A stretch of 64,000 bases of DNA from positions 186,001-250,000 of the forward strand of contig NZ_JAANBD010000023.1 in NCBI RefSeq assembly GCF_011089885.1, given 5' to 3'. The notes beneath the pieces were generated by a model. That model saw nothing but the letters and a program-made list of their open reading frames with translations, was not told the DNA's origin and did no database searches. A program made the translations under genes and the position numbers. The stretch is from Thioalkalivibrio sp. XN279. GTDB taxonomy: Bacteria > Pseudomonadota > Gammaproteobacteria > Steroidobacterales > XN24. This document shows, piece by piece, positions 10,790 to 18,668 of the stretch. Position 1 is the first letter of the stretch, and every line of letters begins with the position of its first letter.

Positions 10790-12247
10790 ATGAACAAGCC
10801 AAGAGTCGCCGTGGTGCTCGGGGCGAGCGGCTACATGGGCTCAAACCTGGCGCCGGCCCTGGCCGAGGCCGGCTGGCAGGTGCGCGCGGTGGCGCGCAAC
10901 AAGGCCGTGCTCGAGGCGCGCGAATGGCCGGGCGTGGAATGCTGGTCCGCGGACGTGCTCAAGCCCGAGACGCTCACGCCCGTGCTCGAGGGCGCCGACG
11001 TCGTGTTCTACCTCGTGCACATGATGTGGAGCGGCGGCGACTTCGTCCCGGTGGAGCGCCGCGCCGCGGAGAACGCGCGCAAGGCCTGCGAGGCCGCCGG
11101 GGTGCGCCGCATCGTGTATCTCGGCGGCATCATGCCGAAGGCGACGCTGTCCCGGCACATGGAGGGCCGGGCGATGGTCGGCGACACGCTGCGCGAGGGC
11201 CCGGTGCAGGTGATCGAGCTGCAGGCGGCCATGATCGTCGGGCCCGGCTCGGCAGCCTTCGAGGTCATCCGCGACCTCGTCAACCACCTGCCTTTCATGA
11301 TCACGCCGAAGTGGGTGCGCCGGCGCTCGACGCCGATCGCGCTGGAGAACGTGCTCACCTACACCATTGCCGCCGCGGACCTGCCGTTCGAAGGTCACCG
11401 CACGCTGGAAATCGCCGGACCGGAGGTCCTCACCTACCAGGAGATCATGGACATCTACGGCGAGTTCGTCGGCAAGAAGCCGCTGGTGCTGCCCGTGCCG
11501 GTGCTCACGCCGCGGCTCTCCAGCTACTGGCTGTATTTCGTCACCTCCGTGCCGCCGACCACGGCCATGTCGCTGGTCGAGGGCATGGCGCACGACTACG
11601 TCGGCGAAGACCACGAGATGCGCGAGCTCGTGCCGCAGCGCCTGCTCACCTTCCGCGAAGCCGTCGCCGTCACGCTGGAGGCGGAGCAGAACCGCCAGAC
11701 GCCGGCGCGCTGGGTCGAGGGCGCTATCGCCTGCCGCGACTGGAACCCGCAGTACTCGTTCTATGCGAAGAAGTTCTGCGGCGAAAAGGAAACCAGCGCT
11801 TCTCGCGAGTCACTGTTCAAGGTGCTGCAGCAGTTCGGCCGCGAGGGTGATTTCTTCTCCTACCGGCCGCTGTGGTGGCTGCGCCGCGCCTTCGACTGGC
11901 TCATCGGCGGACCGAGCTTCCGCACCGGCCGGCGCGATCCTGACACGCTGCGCATGGGCGACATCGTGGACGGCTGGCGCGTGCTCGGCCTGAAGCCGAA
12001 CGAGCGCCTCACGCTGTCGATGCTGATGCGCGCGCCCGGCTCGGGCCTGCAGGAGTTCAACATCCGCGAGCGCGACGGGAAGCGCGTGGTCGAGCTCTGT
12101 TCCTACTGGCACCCGGCCGGGTTCTGGGGACTGCTGTACTGGTACGGCCACCTGCCGCTGTACAGCCCGCTGGTCAATGGTGCGGTGGCGGAGATCGCTA
12201 GGAGGGCGGAGGCGCTGGAGGCGGAGCGGGCGGCAGTGGCGGACTAG
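10790..12247 (+). CDS. NmrA/SDR-type NAD(P)-binding protein with DUF2867 C-terminus
   Basis: A 485-residue two-domain protein. Residues 1-300 form an extended Rossmann domain (VVLGASGYMGSNLAPALAEAG, then VVFYLVHMMWSGGDF and IVYLGGIMP). The C-terminal part (about 340-480, including RRDPDTLRMGDIVDGWRVL and RVVELCSYWHPAGFWGLLYW) matches DUF2867, which commonly follows this dehydrogenase domain. A role in redox or lipid-like metabolism is usually assumed but not shown. Confidence 0.85.
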   Translation: MNKPRVAVVLGASGYMGSNLAPALAEAGWQVRAVARNKAVLEAREWPGVECWSADVLKPETLTPVLEGADVVFYLVHMMWSGGDFVPVERRAAENARKACEAAGVRRIVYLGGIMPKATLSRHMEGRAMVGDTLREGPVQVIELQAAMIVGPGSAAFEVIRDLVNHLPFMITPKWVRRRSTPIALENVLTYTIAAADLPFEGHRTLEIAGPEVLTYQEIMDIYGEFVGKKPLVLPVPVLTPRLSSYWLYFVTSVPPTTAMSLVEGMAHDYVGEDHEMRELVPQRLLTFREAVAVTLEAEQNRQTPARWVEGAIACRDWNPQYSFYAKKFCGEKETSASRESLFKVLQQFGREGDFFSYRPLWWLRRAFDWLIGGPSFRTGRRDPDTLRMGDIVDGWRVLGLKPNERLTLSMLMRAPGSGLQEFNIRERDGKRVVELCSYWHPAGFWGLLYWYGHLPLYSPLVNGAVAEIARRAEALEAERAAVAD

Positions 12248-12258
12248 CCGGTGCTGCT

Positions 12259-12681
12259 TCAGGCCGGCACGGGTACCGCCACGACCTCGAGCCCGTCGAT
12301 CCCGGCGAAGTCCGCTGGGTTGCAGGTGTAGACGGGCAACTCGTTGGCGATCGCCGTCGCCGCAATCATGGCGTCGTAGGCGCGCGCCCTGGTCTTCCGG
12401 CCCGTGCGGCGCAGGGACGCAGCGACCCCGGCGAACGCACGCGCCGCCCGGGCATCGAAGGGCAGGGCTTCGAAATCCGATTCCGCCTGTTGCAGGTGCG
12501 CCTGGCGCGCCGCGCGCTCTTCGTCCGTGGCGGCGATGAGCGGTCCGACCGAGAGCTCCGCCAGCGTGACGGCCGCAATGCAAGGCTCGGCCGGCAGCAG
12601 CGCAGGGTCGGCCAATCGGGGCAAAAGGATCACCGTGCTCGTGTCCAGCAGGCCCCGCTCATGGATCACGTTCGCCGGCAT
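12259..12681 (-). CDS. vapC: PIN-domain toxin (VapC-like)
   Basis: A 140-residue PIN ribonuclease. The expected acidic residues are visible: Asp in GLLDTSTVI near residue 13, Glu in TLAELSVG near 47, and Asp in RAYDAMIAATA near 107. Its ATG shares one base with the stop of the Phd-type antitoxin gene (TAATG), so translation is coupled. VapC toxins usually cleave tRNA or 23S rRNA. Confidence 0.85.
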   Translation of the reverse strand: MPANVIHERGLLDTSTVILLPRLADPALLPAEPCIAAVTLAELSVGPLIAATDEERAARQAHLQQAESDFEALPFDARAARAFAGVAASLRRTGRKTRARAYDAMIAATAIANELPVYTCNPADFAGIDGLEVVAVPVPA

Positions 12682-12917
12682 TACAGCGAGGAATCCAGGA
12701 GACTGTCGAGGTCCGCGCGCAGCTGTGCCGGATCGACCGCCGGCAGCCCGTGCCAACGACTCAGCAGCGTCGCTACCGGCACCGGTCGCCGCGGCAGCGG
12801 GCGAAGCTCCGCCACAGGCCGGCCATCGCGCGTCACCGTCAGCACTTCGCCGTGCTCGACCCGTTCAAGCACTTTGCCACCCTGGTTACGCAAGTCTCGT
12901 ATGGTTACCTCGCTCAT
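12681..12917 (-). CDS. Phd/YefM-type antitoxin
   Basis: A 78-residue protein starting MSEVTIRDLRNQGGKVLERVEHGEVLTVTRDGRPVAELRP, described here in two parts: an N-terminal Phd/YefM DNA-binding domain (MSEVTIRDLRNQGG) and VTRDGRPVAEL near residue 32, then a flexible toxin-neutralising tail. It lies immediately upstream of the PIN toxin. A 10-bp palindrome, TCACCGGTGA, lies 14-23 bases before its start and may be an operator. Confidence 0.85.
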   Translation of the reverse strand: MSEVTIRDLRNQGGKVLERVEHGEVLTVTRDGRPVAELRPLPRRPVPVATLLSRWHGLPAVDPAQLRADLDSLLDSSL

Positions 12918-12930
12918 GCCGGCGAATGTA

Positions 12931-12940
12931 TCACCGGTGA
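12931..12940. promoter_or_regulatory. TCACCGGTGA palindrome upstream of antitoxin
   Basis: A perfect 10-bp palindrome, preceded by TA, located in the leader of the Phd-type antitoxin gene (minus strand). The same TATCACCGGTGAG sequence occurs at 17329-17341 upstream of another antitoxin-like regulator. It is a candidate operator. Confidence 0.45.
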
Positions 12941-12958
12941 GACAGCGGCCGCAATTGC

Positions 12959-14326
12959 TCACCCACCCACCCCGGAACTCCCATCCAGCAACCGCACCAT
13001 GGCGCCGTAATCCGGCGGCTTGCCGTCCCACTTGCAGCGGAACGTCTCCGCGGAGACGCCGTGGTGATGATTGCCGGCAGCGAGCAGCGCCAACGGATCG
13101 CCCGTGAGGACCAGCGGCCGGGGCACGTCCGGGATGCGTTCGCCGTCCGGGCGGGTGAACACCAGCGCGCCGTCGTCGGTGACGCGAAGGCCGTAGCCGC
13201 CCTCGTGCAGCAGCCGGTGATGCGCGCTGCAGAGTTCCACCAGGTTCGATAGCTTGGTCTCGCCGCCGTCGGCCCAGTGATGCACATGGTGCGCATCGAC
13301 GTGGCGGGTGTGCGTGCAGCCCGGGAAGCGGCAGCCACGATCGCGTAGCCGCAACGCTCGCCGGATCGCTGGCGGCACGGCTCGCGTCTTGCGCCCCACC
13401 GACAGGATCTCTTCGCCGTCGTGCAGCACCGGCACCAGCCCGGCCTCGCAACCGAGCCGGCGGACGGTCTCCTCGGCCAGTGCCGGCGCGTCGGGATCCG
13501 GCACCGGGCCGTCCGCGTCGCGCCTGAGGTCGAGATGCACGTGGACCTGGTACTTCTCCGCGAGCGATCGCGGCCGGCCGTCCGGCTCGAGATAGGACTC
13601 CGCGACCCGCACCAGGGCGTCGGCCCGGCGCGCGCAGCGCGTCTCCGCGGAGACGTCCTCGTCCGGGTAGGCGGGCGGCTCGTCCCAGAACGAGGGCGGC
13701 GTCTCCGCGGAGACGTCATCTTCCCGGTCGCGACCTTCCAGCGACGCCTTCGCCGCCTCGACGGCCCGCAACACCACCGCCGCCTGCTCGGCAGGGAGGC
13801 GGACGCGGAACGACACCATGCCGTCGTCCTCCTCCCACGAAGTGAAGGAGCGCTCGCGGTGCTGGCCCATGGCCGCGGCGTTCTCGCCGTAGCGACGATA
13901 CAAGCGGGCGAATCTCTCCATCTGCGAGGCCGTGGAATGCCGCGCCCACATCAAAAGGGTCGACTCGTTCTCCGGCGTGGCGACGCGGATGACAGCGCGC
14001 ACCTGGGCGAAGGAGAGCCGGCCGGCGCGGAACGCCTCACGGATCTGAGGTAGGCCCGGCAATGCGCGCGCGACGCGGAACCGTTCCCGCGCGGCGCCGA
14101 GTGAATAGCCGCAACGCCACTGCAGCCAGTGCGCCGCCGTCGGCCAGCCGCTCCAGCCCTCGAGCTCGTCGAACTCGCGCAGCATCTCGATGAGGCGGTA
14201 AGTGGCGGCGTTGATATGGGCAGCCAGCGAGGCGATCTCGCCCTCGAGCTCGGCCGCGCGGGCCTGGCGGGCGAAACCCTCGGGGTTCAGTGCTGGACCA
14301 GGTTGGCGGTGGTCTGCGTGGGACAT
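12959..14326 (-). CDS. DUF222 / 13E12-type HNH endonuclease
   Basis: A 455-residue protein of the DUF222-HNH family. The DUF222 region (about 20-200) includes GYSLGAARERFRVARALPGLP and LSFAQVRAVIRVATPE. The HNH nuclease (about 330-390) includes CRFPGCTHTRHVDAHHVHHW and NLVELCSAHHRLLHEGG, giving the two Cys pairs and catalytic His. The ATG at 14326 has GGGAG 7 bases before it. The codons VSAET occur three times, each written as the same 16-bp palindrome CGTCTCCGCGGAGACG. The family is often linked with mobile DNA; the biological target is unknown. Confidence 0.88.
   Translation of the reverse strand: MSHADHRQPGPALNPEGFARQARAAELEGEIASLAAHINAATYRLIEMLREFDELEGWSGWPTAAHWLQWRCGYSLGAARERFRVARALPGLPQIREAFRAGRLSFAQVRAVIRVATPENESTLLMWARHSTASQMERFARLYRRYGENAAAMGQHRERSFTSWEEDDGMVSFRVRLPAEQAAVVLRAVEAAKASLEGRDREDDVSAETPPSFWDEPPAYPDEDVSAETRCARRADALVRVAESYLEPDGRPRSLAEKYQVHVHLDLRRDADGPVPDPDAPALAEETVRRLGCEAGLVPVLHDGEEILSVGRKTRAVPPAIRRALRLRDRGCRFPGCTHTRHVDAHHVHHWADGGETKLSNLVELCSAHHRLLHEGGYGLRVTDDGALVFTRPDGERIPDVPRPLVLTGDPLALLAAGNHHHGVSAETFRCKWDGKPPDYGAMVRLLDGSSGVGG
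13043..13058. repeat. 16-bp palindrome CGTCTCCGCGGAGACG, copy 1
   Basis: Perfect palindrome inside the DUF222-HNH gene, encoding VSAET in the minus-strand frame. It belongs to a longer unit (13008-13061) that is repeated at 15818-15871 outside the gene with 4 mismatches in 54 positions by eye. Confidence 0.9.
13640..13655. repeat. 16-bp palindrome CGTCTCCGCGGAGACG, copy 2
   Basis: Second perfect copy in the DUF222-HNH gene, again in the frame that reads DVSAET. The flanking sequence is unrelated to copy 1. Confidence 0.9.
13700..13715. repeat. 16-bp palindrome CGTCTCCGCGGAGACG, copy 3
   Basis: Third perfect copy, 60 bases from copy 2 and in the same codon phase (DVSAETPP). It lies in the variable region between DUF222 and the HNH domain. 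Confidence 0.9.
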
Positions 14327-14437
14327 TGCGGCGCTCCCGGATACTGTTCGGACATACAGTATTGTTGCGCCGATGCCGTTGAGTCGCAATCGGTTATTTC
14401 TATGGGTTTTGTCGAGAAAGTCCGGGTTATCAGGCGA

Positions 14438-14827
14438 TCACGACAACAGTCGCACCCGCTTGCCAAACTTTGCCTTGAGCTTCCGGTCGGCGCTGACGAG
14501 AGGCACATCCAGGTAGTCCGCCAGCGCGACAAATTCGCAATCGTAGGCCGAGCAACCCGAGCTCGCGGCCAATGCGAGCACCGATTCGGAATCCACCGCG
14601 AACTCCAGTGGCGCCAGCAGCCGTTCGGCTTGCTCCTGGATGGCCTGTGCGATCGGCAGTTCGATGCGCCCCAGGCGAATGAGCGTCGCAAGCACGTTAC
14701 GAAACTCGCTGCGCCACAACAGCGGCGCCGCCCACTCCGCGTCCCGGCGACGCAAAGCCTCCGCCGCCTTCGTGCGGTCACCCGGCACGAGAAGATAAGC
14801 AATCACATTGGTGTCGATGACGATCAC
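14438..14827 (-). CDS. vapC: PIN-domain toxin (VapC/FitB-like)
   Basis: A 129-residue PIN ribonuclease. Acidic residues: Asp in VIDTNVIAYLL near residue 5, Glu in LWRSEFRNVLA near 40, and Asp in CSAYDCEFVALA near 95 with VSADRKLKAKF near 112. It overlaps its antitoxin by 4 bases (ATGA at 14824-14827). This is the second PIN toxin in the window. Confidence 0.88.
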   Translation of the reverse strand: MIVIDTNVIAYLLVPGDRTKAAEALRRRDAEWAAPLLWRSEFRNVLATLIRLGRIELPIAQAIQEQAERLLAPLEFAVDSESVLALAASSGCSAYDCEFVALADYLDVPLVSADRKLKAKFGKRVRLLS

Positions 14828-15069
14828 CGCCGCCCCTGGTCGATCGCCGCCTCGATGTCATCGAGCGTCAGCGGCGGGCCCGTGTAGCGCTCGCGCAGGC
14901 GACGCGCCTGTTGCAGCGATTCCTCGACGTCCACGGGATGGGGCGCCAGCGCCTGCTCCAGCCGGGCAAGGATCTCGCTGTTGAGGCTGCGGTGATGCCG
15001 GTCGGCGGCCATCCGGATTCGCCTGTACAGGGGTTCGGGGATATTCTTCAAAGTGATGGACGTGCTCAT
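14824..15069 (-). CDS. Arc/FitA-type antitoxin for the PIN toxin
   Basis: An 81-residue protein with a ribbon-helix-helix N-terminus (SITLKNIPEPLYRRIRMAAD, then RSLNSEILARLEQAL), the FitA/Arc pattern, and a C-terminal segment for toxin binding. Start at 15069. It precedes and overlaps the PIN toxin by 4 bases. Confidence 0.87.
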   Translation of the reverse strand: MSTSITLKNIPEPLYRRIRMAADRHHRSLNSEILARLEQALAPHPVDVEESLQQARRLRERYTGPPLTLDDIEAAIDQGRR

Positions 15070-15201
15070 GGGGGGCGGCCCTGGGCGAAACCGAAATGGT
15101 GCCAATATGGTATCCGTTTCGATTCCGCTGCCCAAGTCTCGGCAGAATGCACGATCACCGGGCCTGGCGCAGCGGGAGAAAACTGGTGAGGGCGCACAGA
15201 A

Positions 15202-15777
15202 ATGACGACACTCGCAGAACTGACAGCCACCACCAGGTGGACGGAAATCAAGGCCGCGCTGGCGTGGCTTTACCCCGACGAACGCCCGCGACTGGATGAA
15301 TATCGTCGCGTCCTGCGGGAGCTTCGCGCGTCGCGGTCTGAAGCAAGTTCCATGCGGATCGCGATCGAGTGCGCACCACGCCTGGAACCTGACGAGGAAC
15401 CGGCCCTCGAGGTGATCGGGCGAAATGGCACTTGCAACCGCGACCTGGAGGAGTTCGCCCACTGGGACGAGCGCGCCCGAGCCGAGCACGGCGCCGAGCA
15501 GACCAGATGGTCCCTGGCGTTTCACCCCTGGCGCGAATGGCTTGGCATGACCATCGAGCCGGCCACCCTCGACGCTCGTTCGCCGGCACATGTGGTAGCG
15601 CACTGCCTGTACGACATGACGTTTCACGGCTTCTGCGAGGCGACCGTCCAGGACACCCACCAGGAGTTGCTCCGCAGGGTCGCGGAGGTTGACGCCATGT
15701 CGGAGGAAGAGAAGGCCGAGAAACTTATCCCGTTCGAACAGGTCATGGCGGAACTTCGAAAGGGGATGGAGGACTGA
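15202..15777 (+). CDS. conserved hypothetical protein, possibly DUF6557
   Basis: A 191-residue soluble protein. TATTRWTEIKAALAWLYPDE at the start, SSMRIAIECAPRL near residue 48, EWLGMTIEPATL near 112 and AHCLYDMTFHGFCEATVQ near 130 resemble proteins I associate with DUF6557, but this is from memory and uncertain. No function is known. It stands alone between the PIN module and the DUF4160-DUF2442 pair. Confidence 0.65.
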   Translation: MTTLAELTATTRWTEIKAALAWLYPDERPRLDEYRRVLRELRASRSEASSMRIAIECAPRLEPDEEPALEVIGRNGTCNRDLEEFAHWDERARAEHGAEQTRWSLAFHPWREWLGMTIEPATLDARSPAHVVAHCLYDMTFHGFCEATVQDTHQELLRRVAEVDAMSEEEKAEKLIPFEQVMAELRKGMED

Positions 15778-15817
15778 TCGGCGCCCCGAGCGCTTCCCGC
15801 TCAATAGCCTGACACTT

Positions 15818-15874
15818 TAGTCCGGCGGCTTGCCGTCGCACCTGCAGCGGAACGTCTCCGCGGAGACGCTGTTG
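15818..15874 (-). pseudogene. detached 3'-terminal fragment of a DUF222-HNH gene
   Basis: In the minus-strand frame this reads VSAETFRCRCDGKPPD and then stops. The intact HNH gene ends with the near-identical VSAETFRCKWDGKPPDYG segment at 13005-13058. About 54 bases are shared with 4 mismatches. No other part of the HNH gene is nearby, so either a remnant or an independently mobile short cassette is left. Confidence 0.7.
15853..15868. repeat. 16-bp palindrome CGTCTCCGCGGAGACG, copy 4
   Basis: Fourth perfect copy of the palindrome, 1.5 kb away from the HNH gene, in the detached fragment described at 15818-15874. Confidence 0.9.
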
Positions 15875-15976
15875 TTGTATTGAAGCGCATTTCGGGGTCA
15901 AGCGGACAAATTGAACCACTCGTTTCATAGAGACCGCTGAGGTTCACTGACTCTCGCACTGACAGCGAGATGGAGC

Positions 15977-16216
15977 ATGAGCCCGACGATCTTTCGCGCC
16001 CGCGGTTACCGGTTCCTCTTCTTCTCGAGGGAGGAAACACGTATGCATGTGCATGTGTTGTGTTCCTCGGGCGAAGCCAAGTTCTGGCTCGAGCCCGACC
16101 TCGAGCTGGCTAGGAATTTCGGGCTATCACGAGCACAATTGAAAGCGTGCGAGAAAATCATTGAGGAGCACCGCGATGAACTCATCGCCGCATGGCACAA
16201 GCACTTCAGCGGTTGA
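15977..16216 (+). CDS. DUF4160 protein
   Basis: A 79-residue protein with the DUF4160 pattern: TIFRARGYRFLFFSREE, then HVHVLCSSGEAKFWLEPDLELA, ending in a helix (KIIEEHRDELIAAWHKHF). It overlaps the DUF2442 gene that follows by 41 bases. DUF4160 and DUF2442 genes are often paired and have been suspected to form toxin-antitoxin modules; a function has not been settled to my knowledge. Confidence 0.85.
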   Translation: MSPTIFRARGYRFLFFSREETRMHVHVLCSSGEAKFWLEPDLELARNFGLSRAQLKACEKIIEEHRDELIAAWHKHFSG

Positions 16217-16439
16217 AGTGACCCAGGTCTCGCCGCACGGCGTGTGGCTGCTCGTGCGCGGCGAAGAGCTGTTCATGCCCTTCGATGACTTCCCGTGGTT
16301 CCGGGGGGCGTCGGCGGATGCGGTATCACGTATCGAGGAACCTGTGCCGGGGCACCTCTACTGGCCGGACCTGGATGTAGATCTCGGCCTGGAGACCATC
16401 CGGCACCCCGAGCGTTTCCCGCTCAAGAGCAAAGCCTAA
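16176..16439 (+). CDS. DUF2442 protein
   Basis: An 87-residue protein. VTQVSPHGVWLLVRGEELFMPFDDFPWF is split here as VTQVSPHGVWLLVRGEE and MPFDDFPWF, both standard for DUF2442. The ATG at 16176 has a strong GAGGAG (16163-16168) seven bases ahead, inside the end of the DUF4160 gene, which makes this start secure. It ends by overlapping the convergent YciI-like gene by 4 bases. Confidence 0.83.
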   Translation: MNSSPHGTSTSAVEVTQVSPHGVWLLVRGEELFMPFDDFPWFRGASADAVSRIEEPVPGHLYWPDLDVDLGLETIRHPERFPLKSKA

Positions 16440-16909
16440 AACCCCTTCCGCGCCACCTTCTCGTGGGTCTCGTTGACCAGCATCAGGGCCGCCGAGCCGT
16501 AGTACGTGTGGTACTCGGCGATCATCTCGCCGTGGATGACGACCGGGTCGGTGGCGACGAGCGCCGCGGCCTCTTCGAGGTCGTCGACCGCCAGGATGAA
16601 CAGGCCGCGCCAGCCGTCCACGCCGTCGAGCGGGCCTGCTAAAGCTAACTTCCCTTCCGCCGCGAGCCGCTTCATGTTGGCGAAGTGGCCGCGGAACATC
16701 TCGTCGCGCGCCGCGCCGGCGGGCACCGGCGTCGGGCCGGTCTTGAGGATGACCAGCACGTACTGGCGCATGCCGTACTCGTCCGCGCCGAGCGTCTCGG
16801 CCAGCGCCGCGTCGAAGGCCGGGCTCTCCGGCGCGGGAGCATCTGCGGCGAGCGCACCGCCGGCCAGCAGCAGCAATGCGGCCAGGGCCGCGAGTCGGAT
16901 CGCATTCAT
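16436..16909 (-). CDS. exported YciI-like protein
   Basis: A 157-residue protein with a Leu/Ala-rich signal peptide ending in ALAAD near residue 23. The mature part matches the YciI fold: YVLVILKTGPTPVPAG, HFANMKRLAAEGKLALAGPL near residue 75, and DDLEEAAALVATDPVVIHGE near 108. YciI-like domains are small dimeric ferredoxin-like folds of mostly unknown activity. Export of such a domain is less common. Confidence 0.82.
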   Translation of the reverse strand: MNAIRLAALAALLLLAGGALAADAPAPESPAFDAALAETLGADEYGMRQYVLVILKTGPTPVPAGAARDEMFRGHFANMKRLAAEGKLALAGPLDGVDGWRGLFILAVDDLEEAAALVATDPVVIHGEMIAEYHTYYGSAALMLVNETHEKVARKGF

Positions 16910-16910
16910 G

Positions 16911-17291
16911 TCATGGCCTCCAATTGCCTACGTTGACCCCGAACTCCACCTTGAAATCCGTGGCGTGGACCTTGGGGACGAGCCGGTGTTGCCTCCGGGC
17001 GAGCGATACGATGCCGTAGCCCTCGAGCATCTTGAGCGTCCGCGAGAGATTGCTCTTCTTGCGACCCGAGAGCTGCTCCAACTCGGCAAGGGATTGCGGG
17101 TTCTCTGCTGCGATGAGGCGCAGCAGCTCCTGGTTGTCGGGACTCAGGGCCTCGGCCATGGACCGCAGCGATTCGAACCACACCTTAGGCTCGCCGGAAC
17201 CGGGCTTGTACTCTCCACGGGCGATCGCCATCGTGCGCCGGATGTAGTCGTCGCGCGAGATGATGCCTACATTGATGACGCTGGGTTTCAT
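16911..17291 (-). CDS. HVO_A0114-family winged-helix DNA-binding protein
   Basis: A 126-residue protein with a winged helix: LSPDNQELLRLIAAENPQSL near residue 48, then ELEQLSGRKKSNLSRTLKML as recognition region. This matches the MarR-like HVO_A0114 family, whose members are often antitoxins paired with a short toxin gene. No toxin gene is present next to it here, so it is either an orphan or a lone regulator. It lies one base upstream of the YciI-like gene. Confidence 0.75.
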   Translation of the reverse strand: MKPSVINVGIISRDDYIRRTMAIARGEYKPGSGEPKVWFESLRSMAEALSPDNQELLRLIAAENPQSLAELEQLSGRKKSNLSRTLKMLEGYGIVSLARRQHRLVPKVHATDFKVEFGVNVGNWRP

Positions 17292-17302
17292 TGCTAGTAG
17301 TC

Positions 17303-17340
17303 GTTATCACCTGAAGATAACCGGAGCGTATCACCGGTGA
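17303..17340. promoter_or_regulatory. two inverted repeats in the leader of the HVO_A0114-like gene
   Basis: GTTATC-N7-GATAAC lies at 17303-17321 and the palindrome TCACCGGTGA at 17331-17340, both just upstream of the regulator start at 17291 on the minus strand. Autoregulation is the natural inference. TCACCGGTGA also occurs before the Phd-type antitoxin at 12931. Confidence 0.5.
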
Positions 17341-17472
17341 GCTGCTGTCCCAAGTATTTAACCCGAGAATCAACAGATATCGGGCGTTCCGACGGCAATC
17401 GTGCCCCGTTAGACTGAAATCATGATGACGTCCCGTCCTGGCCACTCTAGCGGCGCCATGAGTGCCGCCGAC

Positions 17473-17501
17473 TTGTTGCGTGATGCGCAACGCCGTACAA
17501 T
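17473..17501 (+). promoter_or_regulatory. promoter with internal inverted repeat for the HigA-like gene
   Basis: TTGTTG (17473-17478), a 17-base spacer and TACAAT (17496-17501) form a good sigma-70 promoter. The spacer holds the inverted repeat TTGCG-N5-CGCAA (17476-17490), a likely binding site for the HTH protein it drives. Confidence 0.65.
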
Positions 17502-17543
17502 CGCCCCGTGATCCAGTCCTTCCGACACAGGGCGCCCCCACTG

Positions 17544-17852
17544 ATGGCCATGCACAACCCTCCGCATCCCGGCGAGTTCATCACCGAGGTCTACCTCGCT
17601 CCCCACGGAATGAGCGGGAGAGAGCTGGCCGCACGGCTCGGCGTGGCGCCCTCGACCCTCAGCCGGGTGCTTGCCGGCGCCAGCGGCGTAAGCCCCGAGA
17701 TGGCGCTGCGACTGTCCAAGTGCCTGGGCCGCACGCCGGAGAGCTGGCTGGCCATGCAGTGCGCTTATGACTTGTGGAAGGCCCGCCGGGAGACTGACCT
17801 GCGGCAGGTTTCGCGGCTCCGGCCGACTGCGTTATCGCGGTCCTCTCGCTGA
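17544..17852 (+). CDS. higA: HigA-type HTH antitoxin, apparently without a toxin
   Basis: A 102-residue protein with the HigA signature HNPPHPGEFITEVYLAPHG, then an XRE helix-turn-helix (SGRELAARLGVAPSTLSRVL) and the conserved ESWLAMQCAYDLW. Start at 17544 (MAMHNPP), chosen by family comparison. The usual HigB toxin gene upstream is absent. The last 20 residues (VSRLRPTALSRSSR) are unlike the usual HigA ending, so the 3' end may be frameshifted. Confidence 0.82.
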   Translation: MAMHNPPHPGEFITEVYLAPHGMSGRELAARLGVAPSTLSRVLAGASGVSPEMALRLSKCLGRTPESWLAMQCAYDLWKARRETDLRQVSRLRPTALSRSSR

Positions 17853-17934
17853 AGGACCTCGGCGCGCAAGCGAACTGAGCGGCGCCCCGGCCATGGCGTC
17901 GCAAGGCCTCCGCGGCTTAGAGCCTGCACGGTGA

Positions 17935-17968
17935 GAAAGCCACCTCGGGAAAACCCGGGGCGGCTTTC
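17935..17968. terminator. hairpin between convergent genes
   Basis: GAAAGCC (17935-17941) pairs with GGCTTTC (17962-17968), with an inner CGGG-AAAA-CCCG stem-loop. It lies between the HigA-like gene and a convergent exported protein gene, as expected of a transcription terminator. Confidence 0.6.
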
Positions 17969-17997
17969 TGCATCAAGCTCTCGTCGCGCCGGTCTCC

Positions 17998-18537
17998 TCA
18001 GTTCTTCTCGACGCCTAACGCGGCCCAATTACGAACACAGTGTGTGTCGTTAGGGTCGCTGACAGTCGTGCCGAAGCGCAGGCTTTCATTGTCGAACCCG
18101 GCGATATAGTGAAACTCGATCGACTCATCCGGTTCGAGTTCGACCATGTGCAGCGTTCGGAACGTGTACTCGTCAGCAATGAAGCTCACTGTAAACGTGC
18201 AAGCCTTCGTATCATCGTTGTAAAAGACCAGGTCGTGGACAATCATGGGCGTGTCAATACTCATTCCGGCGTAATCCCATGTGCCGGAATCGGACACCGG
18301 CATCGGACGCGCCACGTCGACCTGGATCGGCTCAGCCACGGTGACCGGGATCGCCTCCGAGGCCTCGTTCAGCACGAAGACGTCCTGTGTCAACGGGAAG
18401 TTTGTGACCTCGACCTTGCCGTCGAGCAAGGCGGGTGGCCCAGGTGGTGCGGCCGCAACTGGCACAGCCAAAAGCAACGCAGCGACGGCGGTCGTCCAAG
18501 CATGGCTTAGACGAATTCCATACTTCAAAGTGGTCAT
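17998..18537 (-). CDS. exported hypothetical protein
   Basis: A 179-residue protein with a signal peptide (TTAVAALLLAVPVAAA, cleavage near residue 30). The mature part is beta-rich, with a Cys in KACTFTVSFI and another in DTHCVRNW that may form a disulfide. AAGGAG lies 8 bases before the ATG at 18537, which fixes the start; a much longer open frame upstream is read-through of the decayed phospholipase gene. No family recognised. Confidence 0.72.
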   Translation of the reverse strand: MTTLKYGIRLSHAWTTAVAALLLAVPVAAAPPGPPALLDGKVEVTNFPLTQDVFVLNEASEAIPVTVAEPIQVDVARPMPVSDSGTWDYAGMSIDTPMIVHDLVFYNDDTKACTFTVSFIADEYTFRTLHMVELEPDESIEFHYIAGFDNESLRFGTTVSDPNDTHCVRNWAALGVEKN

Positions 18538-18668
18538 GACGGTGCTCCTTGCAGTTCTTTTATCCTCGCGAGCACCCGCGCCTGGAATGCGGCAGGCGCT
18601 CGTAAAAAGAACATAGGCACGCTTACCGGATATTGCCAATTTGTTTGTCTGAACGAGCCCGTCCCGCC

